Below are positions 37,363 to 46,370 of a stretch of 54,987 nucleotides of DNA, piece by piece. The notes under the pieces were generated by a model. That model had not been told where the DNA came from. It saw only the letters and a list, made by a program, of their open reading frames with translations, and did not search any database. The stretch's first letter is position 1. Each line of letters begins with the position of its first letter. Made by a program: the position numbers and the translations under genes. Where the stretch lies: NCBI GenBank assembly GCA_027492575.1, contig JAPUEM010000127.1, forward strand, positions 1 through 54,987, in the 5' to 3' direction. The DNA is from Propionicimonas sp. Lineage in GTDB: Bacteria > Actinomycetota > Actinomycetes > Propionibacteriales > Propionibacteriaceae.

Positions 37363-40300
37363 GGCAAATAGACGGTGTACACCGGCATAGGTCCATATGC
37401 AGCCCCAGGCGTGAGCCCCGCCGCGGCCGCGTTCGCGCCGCGGGGAATGAATCCCTGAGACTGAATGGCAGGGAATGCCGCTGTTTGATTCTTGGTCAAG
37501 CGAGCATATGGACCGGTCTTGACCTCAACAAAACACTGGACACCGCAAGCGGTTTCCACGAATAGGTCAGGCCTAGTCCGAACCCCATTTGCTTCCACAG
37601 TGATCTCTCGACCAAGGATCTTGCCACCACCGGCTTCAATCTCCTTGACCACCTGATTTACCCCGGCTTGCCCCTTCAGAACCGGACCGATGCCACCAGG
37701 ACCAGTTGGCTTCTTGCCGAAATTGAACCTGATGGGCGCGTTATTTAGGCGTATGCCACCAGGCGCGAAGGCCATCACGAGTTGTGCGCCGAGGGTTGCC
37801 CAGTAGGCGTCGGTTTGGCCTTGGCCGTGGCCCTGCGCCGTTTCGGGGTCGGCGAGATCGAGGCCGTTGGCTGCCCAGTTCTTGGCTAGCAGGGCCTTGT
37901 CGGCGGCGTAGCGGGCCTCGGCGGCCATGAGTTGCTTTTGGCAGTCGTAGACGCATGACAGCGCGATGCCGTCGGTTTCCGCGATGTACAGCTTCCACAG
38001 GTCGTCTTGTTGCCAGGCGTATTCGTAGCCGAGCAGGAACTTGGACTTCCCGGGGCCGCTGACCCCTACTCTGGCGACGTTGCGCGGCGCCCCACCACCA
38101 CCGCCGTTGTTGTTGCCACCGCCACCGGTGCCGGGCGCGGGCGACGCTTTGAAGGAGCCCCCCGCGCCTCTATCCGCGGAGGGTGTCATGATCCGACCGG
38201 TGGGGTCGCTGTGCGTGATCGGTGAGTTGTTGGCGTAGAGGTAGGCGTTCCACTGCAGTGGGTCGGCCAGGTCCTGCAGCGGGTCGGTCGTGACGAACCT
38301 CTGGAGGGCGGGGTCGTAGTCGCGGGCGCCGATCCGGGTCATGCCGGTGGCGTCCTGGGTGCCTCCGACGAAGCCGCGTTCGCCGACCCAGGAGGTGGGG
38401 GCGGTGCCACGGGGGGCGCCGTAGGGGTTCTGCCAGGTGGTGTTCAGCTGGCTGTCGCTGTTGCGCACCTGGTGGTGGGTGGTGCCCTGGTGGTCGTTGA
38501 GCAGCGTCCACAACTCGGCATTGGTCGTGCCGGTCCGCATGGCGATCGTCTGCCCGGCATGGCTGTAGTAGCGGCGTGCGGTCACGGTCGCGCCGGTGGC
38601 GGTGAGCTCGGTGCCGCCCAGATACAGGGTGGTGGCGGTGCCGCTGCGGCGCAGCACCCGAGATCCCGAGGCGTCGTAGATCATGCGAGCGATCTGTGTG
38701 CCACCAACGGTGACGTCGGTGAGTTCGCCGGCGTCGTCCCAGGTCAGGGTCTGGGTGCCGGACGGCCCGGGCCGGCTGGTGGTGCGTCCGGCGGCGTCGG
38801 CGGTGTAGCTCGCGGTGGCGGGCGTGCTGCCGGTGGTGACGGTGCTGGTGGCGAAGTGCGGTCGCACCGCTGTCGGACCGTCGGCCGGGTAGGTGTAGTT
38901 GGTCGTTGAGGACGTGCCCGGGGTCCGGTCGGTACGGCTCGAGGTCTTCCCGGTCGGGGTCGTGACCCAGGTCGACCAGTACGGCGCGGGGCCACCCAGG
39001 CCGGTCGCCGACGGCGCTGCGGCACAATCGGCAGTGGCGGGGGTCCATGCGTCGACCAGCTGGCGTTGGGAGTCGTACCGGAAACACTGCCGGTCCGTGA
39101 CACCGCCGGCCGAGACTGCCGCTGCCGAGGTGATGTTCCCCATCGGGTCGTAGACCAGGGTGGTCGTCTCGTCCGTGGCCGTGGCGGCCTGGCGATCGAG
39201 CATGTACTCGGTCAGTCGCATCGTCGCTTCGTCACGGTTGAACGTCTGATAGATCGCATGACCGCTCGCGGCGCCCATCCCGATCGACGCGATGGTGTCC
39301 CACTGGGTGTACAGCGTCGAGGTGGCGTAGTTCACCGAGCCGACCAGCTTCGTCGGCAGCCCGATGGTGTTGTAGCTGTAGGTCAACGTCTCTGCGGCCA
39401 ACGGACCGGCGGCGGGCAATGTGGTCGTCGCCAGGCTGCCGTCGGGGTTGTAGGTCGCCGTCGTGGTGTAGTTACCGGCCAGGCCGGTGTCGGTCAGGCC
39501 CGCGATGCTCGGAACCACGACCGAGGTGCTGGTCGGCCGGCCCGCGGTGTCGACCGTGTTGGTCCGGTTGATCAGCTGCGCGCTGCCGATGTAACGCACC
39601 TGCTGGGTGGCCTGACCCTTGATCACGGTGTCGTAGCTGGTGGTCGTCAGGGTCGTCGCGCCACTGGTGGTCGCGGTCGGACGGTTCAGCTGGTCGTAGC
39701 TGTAGGAGAGGGTGATCCCCCGCGCGTCGGTGCGGGTCAGCGTGTTGCCGAGCACGTCGTAGGTAGCCACCGAATGCCCGGCATCGGGATCGTCGACAGT
39801 CAGCCGGTTGGCCTGCAGATCCCAGGTGTACTGCCACTTGTTGCCGGTGGTGTCGGTCATGGTGACGAGGTTTCCGGCCGTGTCGTAGCTGTAGCTGGTC
39901 GTCGCGTTGCCGCTTGTCAGATGCTCGATCAGCGCAGTGGTGCGACCGTGCACGTCGGTCACCGAGGTCGTCGGGGTTCCTCCGGCGGGCGGGTCGATGC
40001 GCTCGCGATCTCCGGAGTAGGTGTGCGCGGTGCGCCACTGCTCGACCTCGAGGCTGTGGAAGGCCTCGGCCAGCGGCCGGCCTGCGTAGTCGTAGTTCGT
40101 GCGAGTGGAGGTCTTGATGTTGGTGCGGGCTGTCGGCGCGACCAGTGCCACCGCGGGGGCGCCGCTGGCCAGGTAACTGTCGGAGAGCCCGGTCAGGCCC
40201 CGCGAGGTGTAGCGGAGGTCGGAGACCTGACGGCCGCTGGTCGCCTGAGTCTGCGCCTGGCGTGGGCGCAGCAGCGAGTCGTACAGCGCTATGACCGTGC

Positions 40301-43300
40301 GATAGCCGGTGCCGTTGGGCATCAGGCTCGAGGTGGTGATCGCGTTGAGTCCGGCCTGGTTGACGGTGTAGGCGTAGGTGACGGACGCGGACGACGACTT
40401 GGCCCGGCCGGGCTGCCAGACCGCAACCACCCGGCCGAGACCGTCAATATCGGCCTCGGTGGTCTGGCCGCCGGGTTGCACCTGCTTGACGACGACGCCC
40501 CGCAGCGGGTGGAAGGTGGACGTCGTGACGTGCGCGGTCAGTAGGCCCGCTCCGTCCGGATCCGGGCTGGTGACCGTGCTGGAGGTGACCGGACGTGCCG
40601 TAGCCGGCGTGTAGGCCGTGGTGGTGACCCGGCCCAATGCGTCCGTCGTCGTCAGCGGACGGCCGTGCTGGTCGTAGGTGCCCTGGGTCGTCGCCCAGGC
40701 GCGGGTGGCCGACCCGGTGAGCACGTCGGTGCGCGTGGGCAGGCCGGTCAGCCCGACCGTCCCCGAGCTGGGCTGCGAGTCGTAGGTGATGCGGGTCCAG
40801 GAGAGCACCTGGGCCTGGGCCACCGCCGTCGCACAACTGCCCGGCATCACCGAGGTGTCGGCGATCCGGTCGAGGATCAGGCTGGCACCGGCCGGAGTCG
40901 CGTAGCTGGTGCGAGTGCAGGTGTCGTCGTTCGGGTCGCTGAGGTCTCCGGAGTTCTGAACCTTGGTGGCCAGGTCGGTGACGGAATCCCACTCGAGCGT
41001 CTCGGTGAGCGTCGCTCGCCCGCCGGTCGGCAGCAACCGCTGCCAGGTTCGGGTGGCGGAGGTGTCCAGAACCGTCGCCTTGTTGCGGCCATCGTCGGCG
41101 CGAGTGCGCACGACCACCGGATCATGGATGGTGCGGCTGTCGGTGACGCCGCCGGTGGTGGTCAGCAGCCGGGTCTCCCGGAGGAAGCCCTCGTACTCTG
41201 GCGCGTCCACGATCTCGACACCCGTGCTGTCGGTGACCTTCACCGGCTTGGTCGTCGTGTCGAAGACCAGCCAGTCACCGTCCATGCCACGGAACCAGCG
41301 GTTCTCGGTGACGGTCTTCTCCGAGGCGACACCGACGGTGGTGACGACCCGGTCGTAGCCACGCCAGACGCCCCAGGTGCGGTACTTCTTCGGAGTCATC
41401 GCCGACTCCTCGTAGTGCCAGGCCGCGCCGTCGGGGTAGCTGTAGCTGGTGGTCACCCGGTCGGCGATGTCGAGCCCGGCGATCGACACGCCTGGGGTCA
41501 GAGCGGCGGACGAGTCGATCTCCTCCACCTTGCTGACGACGTACTTCGAGAACCAGTGCAGGGTCGGTGCCGCCGTGCCGGCCGAGTAGTGGACCGGGAA
41601 GCAGCGGGTGGTGTTGGTGGCCGGATTGGTGGGCAGGGTCGAGGGTGTGCAACCCTCGGCCGCATAGGTCACCTGGGTGACGGCACCCGTCTCATTGGTG
41701 ATCTGTCCCAGCCGAGGACGGCGCAGCCCGTAGGTGCCGGACGAGCCGGTGATCCGGTTGTGCAGCATGACGGGCGTGAGCGTGGTGACCGGCAGCGAGA
41801 GCGCCGTGCCGGTATGGCCGGTGCGCTTGATGGTCGACGGCCACAGGGTGGCGACGCTGGTGCTGTCGCCCGGGTCGGGGAAGCTGTGGGTCAGATCCCA
41901 GGTGTCCACCGTGATGTAGCCATTGCCAGCGTCGTTGAGGAGAGAGGTCTTGATCTGGGAGAGCCGAAGGCGGGTGAAGAAGGTGGGAGAGGTCTTCACG
42001 CTGGGGCAGTAGGACGGACTGGTCGTGCAGATCGCGTCCAGCGGCACGTCCGGCCAGGCTGCCGCCGTGAACGAGGTCGTCTGGGTCTCGCAGGTCGACT
42101 TCTTGGTGGTGTCGCAGCGTTGCTTCACGGTGAACTCCACCTTGCCGACCGCCGACACGTTCTCACTGCCCTTGCGTTGGCCGTACTCGATGCGGTTGAG
42201 GTAGCCGCCCCGCTCGTAGGGCGTCTTGGTGGCGTTGTTCCGCTTGTACTGGTTGGCCTCCTTCGCCCAGTAGAAGGTCATGGTGTCGCCGGTCGGGGTC
42301 ACGACGTAGTCGAGATTCCACCGCCACGGCCGCTGCGCCCAGGACGAGCCGAACGAGGAGGCCCGGCTCGGCTCGCCGGTGTGGTTGCCGAAAACGGGCA
42401 CCTTCCACACGGCGTTGGTGGCCGTTGACGATCCCTCCGCGGTACCCCGGCCGAAGTAGTACTGGGTACCGTCGACGGTGGTCACTCGCCAGTACTCGGC
42501 GCCAGTGGCGCCGACCTTTGTGATGCGGGTGCCATCGTCGTCCTTGAGCCGCCATTCCGCCGTGTCGCCGACGCGCACCAGCTCACCGGCGTGGCCGGCG
42601 AGCTGGAGGGTGGCGTTGTCCCACGGCTCGTTGGTGTGCCCCTGCTTCTTCGGATCGGTGAACCAGCACAGGTCACCGGTCTTGGTCGAGTTGTTGTTTC
42701 CGGTCGTCTGATCGTCGGCGCAGGCGATGTACTTGCGCTCGATGAAGCCAGGCGTCAGGTCGAAGCCCTCCCCTATCCAGGAGGACTGGTTGTTGGTCGA
42801 CGAGACCGCCCCGTCAGTGCGGCCCGAGGTGTAGCTGATCGTCAACGCGGGAACCAGCCCACCCGGCACCGTCGGAGCAGAGATCGGATAGGACCAGTTG
42901 AAGGTGCCGGACGACCCGCCCTGCGACCAGGTGTCCGCCGTCTTGAGCGAGGTCGCCGCGAAGTCGCCCTGATCGCTGGACGCGGCGGCGGCCGCGGCGG
43001 CCACCACGGCCATCGCCGTCGGGGCAGCGGCCTCGTCCACTTCGTTCGGCGCCGGCTTGGTCTCGGTGGGCGCCGGCTTCGCCTCCTCGACATCCTGCTC
43101 GGCTTCGCCAGGCGCGGGATCCTCGGCCGGCTCCTCGTCGGTATCAGGAGTCCTGTCACCCTCAGCCGGTGCCTCCTCGGCAGGGGGCTCCGCTACCTCA
43201 GTCGGGGTGTCGGGCAGGATGATGTCGGCGGTGAGGGTTCCTGATTCGGTGTCATTGACGAACGTCAACGGTGTCCGGGTGAGGCATTCCTCAACCTCGG

Positions 43301-43844
43301 GCGTGGTGAGGGCGCACGCGGGCAACTGCACGAGTTCCAGGCGCCCGCCTAGGCCCGCCGCGTCGGTGCCGGCGAAGCCGGTGTAGTCGAGTTGGGTGGT
43401 CAGCTCCGCGCCCGGCGTGGAGGAGACGGTGAACACCACGCCCTCGCCGATGAGGTCGGTCGCGGTGGCCTGGTCGGCTATCTCGACCACGGGCGCGGCT
43501 TCCGGGGATTCGGTGTCGGCCGGCACGCCGATCGACACCGGCAGGTCCCCGACCGGTTCAGGATCGGCGCCAGCCTGCAGGTCGGTGGGAGCGGTCGCGG
43601 CCCCGGGGTCGGGCCACTCGGTGTCCGAGGTCTTGCGCGACTTGGGGAGCGCCTTGCTCACAGCCTTGCCCTTGCCGGCCTTGACCGGGATCGGGTCGAA
43701 CTGCTGAGCCGTGGGCGGCTGCCACTCCTCGGCGAACGCAGGGAGCGTGGGCGACGCCCAACTGGTGATCAGGACGACGCCAGCCACTGCTGCGGCGACC
43801 AGCCGGGTGGTCCGGGGTGCGGAGGAACGCGCGCTCATGGTCAT
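37359..43844 (-). CDS. Secreted Rhs/YD-repeat polymorphic toxin with PD-(D/E)XK nuclease tip
   Basis: 2161 residues. A Sec signal peptide is cut near residue 38 (LPAFA/EEW). A Pro/Glu-rich linker (about 215-275), which could span the wall, precedes the Rhs body with many YD-type repeats (YDTAGNLVTMTDTTG, YDVLGNTLTRTDARG). The core ends RDYDPALQRFVTTDPL...DPTGR near residue 1884. The last 277 residues are the variable tip. It begins with a Gly/Asn-rich linker and ends in a nuclease-like domain: Glu near 2068, Asp2093 in RPDLF, Glu2107-Val-Lys2109 in FVEVK, Gln2120. This is the PD-(D/E)XK order. The last 400 bp are less GC-rich than the body, as expected for a swapped cassette. The start follows GAGAGG, 9 bp after the DNRLRE gene. 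Confidence 0.92.
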   Translation of the reverse strand: MTMSARSSAPRTTRLVAAAVAGVVLITSWASPTLPAFAEEWQPPTAQQFDPIPVKAGKGKAVSKALPKSRKTSDTEWPDPGAATAPTDLQAGADPEPVGDLPVSIGVPADTESPEAAPVVEIADQATATDLIGEGVVFTVSSTPGAELTTQLDYTGFAGTDAAGLGGRLELVQLPACALTTPEVEECLTRTPLTFVNDTESGTLTADIILPDTPTEVAEPPAEEAPAEGDRTPDTDEEPAEDPAPGEAEQDVEEAKPAPTETKPAPNEVDEAAAPTAMAVVAAAAAAASSDQGDFAATSLKTADTWSQGGSSGTFNWSYPISAPTVPGGLVPALTISYTSGRTDGAVSSTNNQSSWIGEGFDLTPGFIERKYIACADDQTTGNNNSTKTGDLCWFTDPKKQGHTNEPWDNATLQLAGHAGELVRVGDTAEWRLKDDDGTRITKVGATGAEYWRVTTVDGTQYYFGRGTAEGSSTATNAVWKVPVFGNHTGEPSRASSFGSSWAQRPWRWNLDYVVTPTGDTMTFYWAKEANQYKRNNATKTPYERGGYLNRIEYGQRKGSENVSAVGKVEFTVKQRCDTTKKSTCETQTTSFTAAAWPDVPLDAICTTSPSYCPSVKTSPTFFTRLRLSQIKTSLLNDAGNGYITVDTWDLTHSFPDPGDSTSVATLWPSTIKRTGHTGTALSLPVTTLTPVMLHNRITGSSGTYGLRRPRLGQITNETGAVTQVTYAAEGCTPSTLPTNPATNTTRCFPVHYSAGTAAPTLHWFSKYVVSKVEEIDSSAALTPGVSIAGLDIADRVTTSYSYPDGAAWHYEESAMTPKKYRTWGVWRGYDRVVTTVGVASEKTVTENRWFRGMDGDWLVFDTTTKPVKVTDSTGVEIVDAPEYEGFLRETRLLTTTGGVTDSRTIHDPVVVRTRADDGRNKATVLDTSATRTWQRLLPTGGRATLTETLEWDSVTDLATKVQNSGDLSDPNDDTCTRTSYATPAGASLILDRIADTSVMPGSCATAVAQAQVLSWTRITYDSQPSSGTVGLTGLPTRTDVLTGSATRAWATTQGTYDQHGRPLTTTDALGRVTTTAYTPATARPVTSSTVTSPDPDGAGLLTAHVTTSTFHPLRGVVVKQVQPGGQTTEADIDGLGRVVAVWQPGRAKSSSASVTYAYTVNQAGLNAITTSSLMPNGTGYRTVIALYDSLLRPRQAQTQATSGRQVSDLRYTSRGLTGLSDSYLASGAPAVALVAPTARTNIKTSTRTNYDYAGRPLAEAFHSLEVEQWRTAHTYSGDRERIDPPAGGTPTTSVTDVHGRTTALIEHLTSGNATTSYSYDTAGNLVTMTDTTGNKWQYTWDLQANRLTVDDPDAGHSVATYDVLGNTLTRTDARGITLSYSYDQLNRPTATTSGATTLTTTSYDTVIKGQATQQVRYIGSAQLINRTNTVDTAGRPTSTSVVVPSIAGLTDTGLAGNYTTTATYNPDGSLATTTLPAAGPLAAETLTYSYNTIGLPTKLVGSVNYATSTLYTQWDTIASIGMGAASGHAIYQTFNRDEATMRLTEYMLDRQAATATDETTTLVYDPMGNITSAAAVSAGGVTDRQCFRYDSQRQLVDAWTPATADCAAAPSATGLGGPAPYWSTWVTTPTGKTSSRTDRTPGTSSTTNYTYPADGPTAVRPHFATSTVTTGSTPATASYTADAAGRTTSRPGPSGTQTLTWDDAGELTDVTVGGTQIARMIYDASGSRVLRRSGTATTLYLGGTELTATGATVTARRYYSHAGQTIAMRTGTTNAELWTLLNDHQGTTHHQVRNSDSQLNTTWQNPYGAPRGTAPTSWVGERGFVGGTQDATGMTRIGARDYDPALQRFVTTDPLQDLADPLQWNAYLYANNSPITHSDPTGRIMTPSADRGAGGSFKASPAPGTGGGGNNNGGGGGAPRNVARVGVSGPGKSKFLLGYEYAWQQDDLWKLYIAETDGIALSCVYDCQKQLMAAEARYAADKALLAKNWAANGLDLADPETAQGHGQGQTDAYWATLGAQLVMAFAPGGIRLNNAPIRFNFGKKPTGPGGIGPVLKGQAGVNQVVKEIEAGGGKILGREITVEANGVRTRPDLFVETACGVQCFVEVKTGPYARLTKNQTAAFPAIQSQGFIPRGANAAAAGLTPGAAYGPMPVYTVYLP

Positions 43845-43853
43845 CGACGCCTC

Positions 43854-45959
43854 TCAGTGGATGACCGATGCCGTCAGGGCGTCGCTCGGACCGGTGTTGG
43901 TGCGGGCGTCGATGGCCCACACTGTGACTGTCACGCTGCCGAAGTAGCCGCCGCTTGCCCCGACCGGGATGGTGGTGACTGTGCTGGCAGGTGCAGAACC
44001 GCGAAGCCAGGTTCCGGTGAGCGACTGTGGGTTCGAGTTCTCGTCGAGGTAGTCGACCGTCCACCCGAAGCTCGCGGCCGGATCACTGGTGTTGGTGGCG
44101 ACCACCTGCAGTTGCTGGTTCATCGTCGGCGAACCGGAGGCCCACGCGATGCTGGTAGCCCCCGGTGGGAAGTCGGTCTCGAAAGTGCTGGTGGCAGCGG
44201 TCGCCGAGTAGTCGCCAGTCGCGAGGTTCTGGGTGTACGCGTTGACCTGGTAGGTCCGGCCGTCCACCAGCGTCGCCGAGGGGACGATGACGGTCGCGAC
44301 AGTTCCTGGGGTCACGCCGGCCGAATGACCGGAGTAGACCACGGAACTCGTGGTGGTGTCGGTCACGTCGAACTTCGCACGGGCGCAGTTCTGCTGGTAC
44401 GTGTCCGGGCACTGGTTCTTGGTGAGGTTGACCTTCACCGACAGGTCGACCCCACTGGCATTCGTCACCATTCCCTGACCGGGAATCAGCGGCGATACGG
44501 TCAGTTCCGTGGGCGCCGGCGGCTGCGCTTCATAGGTGATGGTCAGCTTGGCCGACGAGTACTTGTATTCCCGCCAGCCGTTCTTGTCCGTCTCGTCATT
44601 GGAGCGGATGCCGACGGTCACGGTGGTGCGGGTCGGGTACTTGTAGCGCTCGGCCAGGACCATCGAAGAGACGTTCCAGGTCTGAGTGTGCGTGTTGCCG
44701 CAGTAGTCCTTGTGCCCGACGGCGTAGTCGTTGGTCACCGATCCGATGCCTGGGTGGGCGTCCGGCTGGTTCGACCAGGTGGTGCTGGAGTCGATGACGT
44801 AGTGGAACTGCACCTTCACCGTCGGGCCGAAGTCCGTGTCGCTGCAGCTGTGCTGTGGCGAGTGGGTCTGCAGGTACTCGAACTTCGCCGACACGATCCG
44901 TTCGGCCGGCACCGGCACCCCGCCATGGGTGTGCCACTTGAACTGGTGGTACATCCGCGACTTGTAGTAGGGCGAGGTCCAGCCGTTGTACCCCAGCTTC
45001 GAGGTCGACCCGATGTCGGAGTTGTACTTGGTGAAGTCCTGGGTCACCCGCACCGCGTAGGTCTGCGAACCGGAGCCGGAGGGGTCGATCACCACGGGAA
45101 AGACCGTCTCCGGGTCGTCCAGCACGTCCCACGCGGAACTCGCTCCGAAGGCCACCCGGCCGGCTGTCCCCTCAGGGAGTGCGGCCGGCAGTTCCTCGAC
45201 CCGGGAACCTTCGGCGGGGTCGAGCAGTTCGTCGAGGGTCGCGTTCTCGGCGTGGCCGGCAGAATCCCACAGGTAGGCCGGCGGCACCCAGAACCGCTCC
45301 TCGCCGTCGTCATCGACGTAGACGACGGTCCCGCCTTCCGACTCGGCAGGTTCGAGGCCCTCGCCCGTGATGGTGATCGGCATCGAACGGACGAGAGGAT
45401 CCTGCGCGGCCTCCGCGTCCTTCACAACCAGGAAGGATTCCGCGCCGTCGACGGCGGCACGCACCACCAGATCGACGCCGGGGACCACGTCGGCATAGGT
45501 GGCCAGGTTGCCGGCTATCGCGGGGGTGGGCAGCGACTCCGGCCAACCGAAGGAGAGAGACCCGTCCCCGTCGCCCAGCGTCAGGAAGGCGTCGCTGCCG
45601 CCCCCGGAGACGCCCACCTCGGTCGCGGTCGCCTCCGCCACCCAGCGACCGCCGGTGCTCGGCACCAGCGTTGTCGACGGCTCGCGCCACCCACCCTCCC
45701 CGTCGGACACACGGGACACCGCGGCCGACAGTTCAGCGGTGAGCAGCCCGGTCTCAGGGTCGGCCGTCACCAATGTGTGTTCGTCGGTCAGCGCGGTGGC
45801 GACCACCGGTTCACCGGACTCACGGGCGAGGGCGAGGGCTTCGTCCTGGTCGATCAGGGCCGGTGTTTCGGCCGAAGCGCTGGGCGCCGAACACAGCAGG
45901 CTGATGCCCAGCGCGAGGCCGGTCAGTCCGGTCAGGATGGGGGCGAGACGATGTGACAA
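43854..45959 (-). CDS. Secreted DNRLRE-type partner of the Rhs protein
   Basis: 701 residues from a TTG at 45959, supported by AAGGA six or seven bases upstream. A signal peptide is cut near residue 30 (PSASA/ETPA). Residues 60-300 form a beta-rich domain with VPGVDLVVRA...ESFLVVKD and VFPVVIDPSGSG. A DNRLRE-like jelly roll follows (about 300-480, with YHQFKW, TTWSNQP, WNVSSMV), then Fn3/Ig-like domains (PPAPTELTVSPL). In WapA-type proteins this part is joined to the Rhs body; here it is a separate gene. It likely displays or binds the toxin in the cell envelope. Confidence 0.88.
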   Translation of the reverse strand: MSHRLAPILTGLTGLALGISLLCSAPSASAETPALIDQDEALALARESGEPVVATALTDEHTLVTADPETGLLTAELSAAVSRVSDGEGGWREPSTTLVPSTGGRWVAEATATEVGVSGGGSDAFLTLGDGDGSLSFGWPESLPTPAIAGNLATYADVVPGVDLVVRAAVDGAESFLVVKDAEAAQDPLVRSMPITITGEGLEPAESEGGTVVYVDDDGEERFWVPPAYLWDSAGHAENATLDELLDPAEGSRVEELPAALPEGTAGRVAFGASSAWDVLDDPETVFPVVIDPSGSGSQTYAVRVTQDFTKYNSDIGSTSKLGYNGWTSPYYKSRMYHQFKWHTHGGVPVPAERIVSAKFEYLQTHSPQHSCSDTDFGPTVKVQFHYVIDSSTTWSNQPDAHPGIGSVTNDYAVGHKDYCGNTHTQTWNVSSMVLAERYKYPTRTTVTVGIRSNDETDKNGWREYKYSSAKLTITYEAQPPAPTELTVSPLIPGQGMVTNASGVDLSVKVNLTKNQCPDTYQQNCARAKFDVTDTTTSSVVYSGHSAGVTPGTVATVIVPSATLVDGRTYQVNAYTQNLATGDYSATAATSTFETDFPPGATSIAWASGSPTMNQQLQVVATNTSDPAASFGWTVDYLDENSNPQSLTGTWLRGSAPASTVTTIPVGASGGYFGSVTVTVWAIDARTNTGPSDALTASVIH

Positions 45960-46028
45960 GACCGTTCCTTCACTTGAGGGGTGGGTAGACGTTTACGGGG
46001 ATGGCCGGGAGGAGTCGCACCGACAGGG

Positions 46029-46184
46029 CTACCTCGGGCAGCCCGGCCACCACGGGATCTGCTGACAGATGTTGTAGGTGGTCGCTCCGCCGTCATCGGC
46101 GTTGGCGACGGCGGGGGCGACGAAGGTCGCGGCCGCAACGAGAAGGGCGGCGATAAGGACACGCAGTGAAGTCATGGATCGCAT
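46029..46184 (-). CDS. Small secreted peptide with two cysteines
   Basis: 51 residues from the ATG at 46184, or 48 from the ATG at 46175; neither has a strong ribosome binding site. A clear signal peptide (SLRVLIAALLVAAATFVAP) ends AVANA, giving a predicted 22-residue mature peptide that closes ICQQIPWWPGCPR. Its Cys11 and Cys20 could form a 10-residue disulfide loop containing WW. The gene is 69 bp upstream of the DNRLRE gene on the same strand and divergent from the histidine kinase. A signalling peptide sensed by that kinase is an inference; a structural or toxin-export helper is also possible. Confidence 0.65.
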   Translation of the reverse strand: MRSMTSLRVLIAALLVAAATFVAPAVANADDGGATTYNICQQIPWWPGCPR

Positions 46185-46210
46185 GCTGGCGAAAGTTCCA
46201 TGACAGAGCG

Positions 46211-46263
46211 GGTCAAATGGGGTCAGATATGGCCGAATCCTGCCCGCTGCCAGGATTCGGCCA
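46211..46263. promoter_or_regulatory. Candidate operator in the divergent promoter region
   Basis: GGTCAAATGG GGTCAGATAT (46211-46230) is a 10-base tandem direct repeat. It runs into a perfect inverted repeat: TGGCCGAATCCTG at 46230-46242 and CAGGATTCGGCCA at 46251-46263, with an 8-base centre. It lies between the peptide and kinase genes, so it is a likely site for the response regulator at 47516. Confidence 0.6.
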
Positions 46264-46370
46264 TCGGGAAGCCGGCCCGACCGACCGACTTTCTGGCATC
46301 TTTGCCTCGACAGCGAAGTCTCGGGCGCTCCATGCTCGCGGGGGAGGCTGTCTCGAACGAGGGGGAGAGA

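Noticed and set aside
40665..45956. Long plus-strand open frames (587 and 854 codons) opposite the Rhs and DNRLRE genes
   Set aside because: Composition is that of antisense shadows, while the minus-strand proteins have signal peptides and known repeats.
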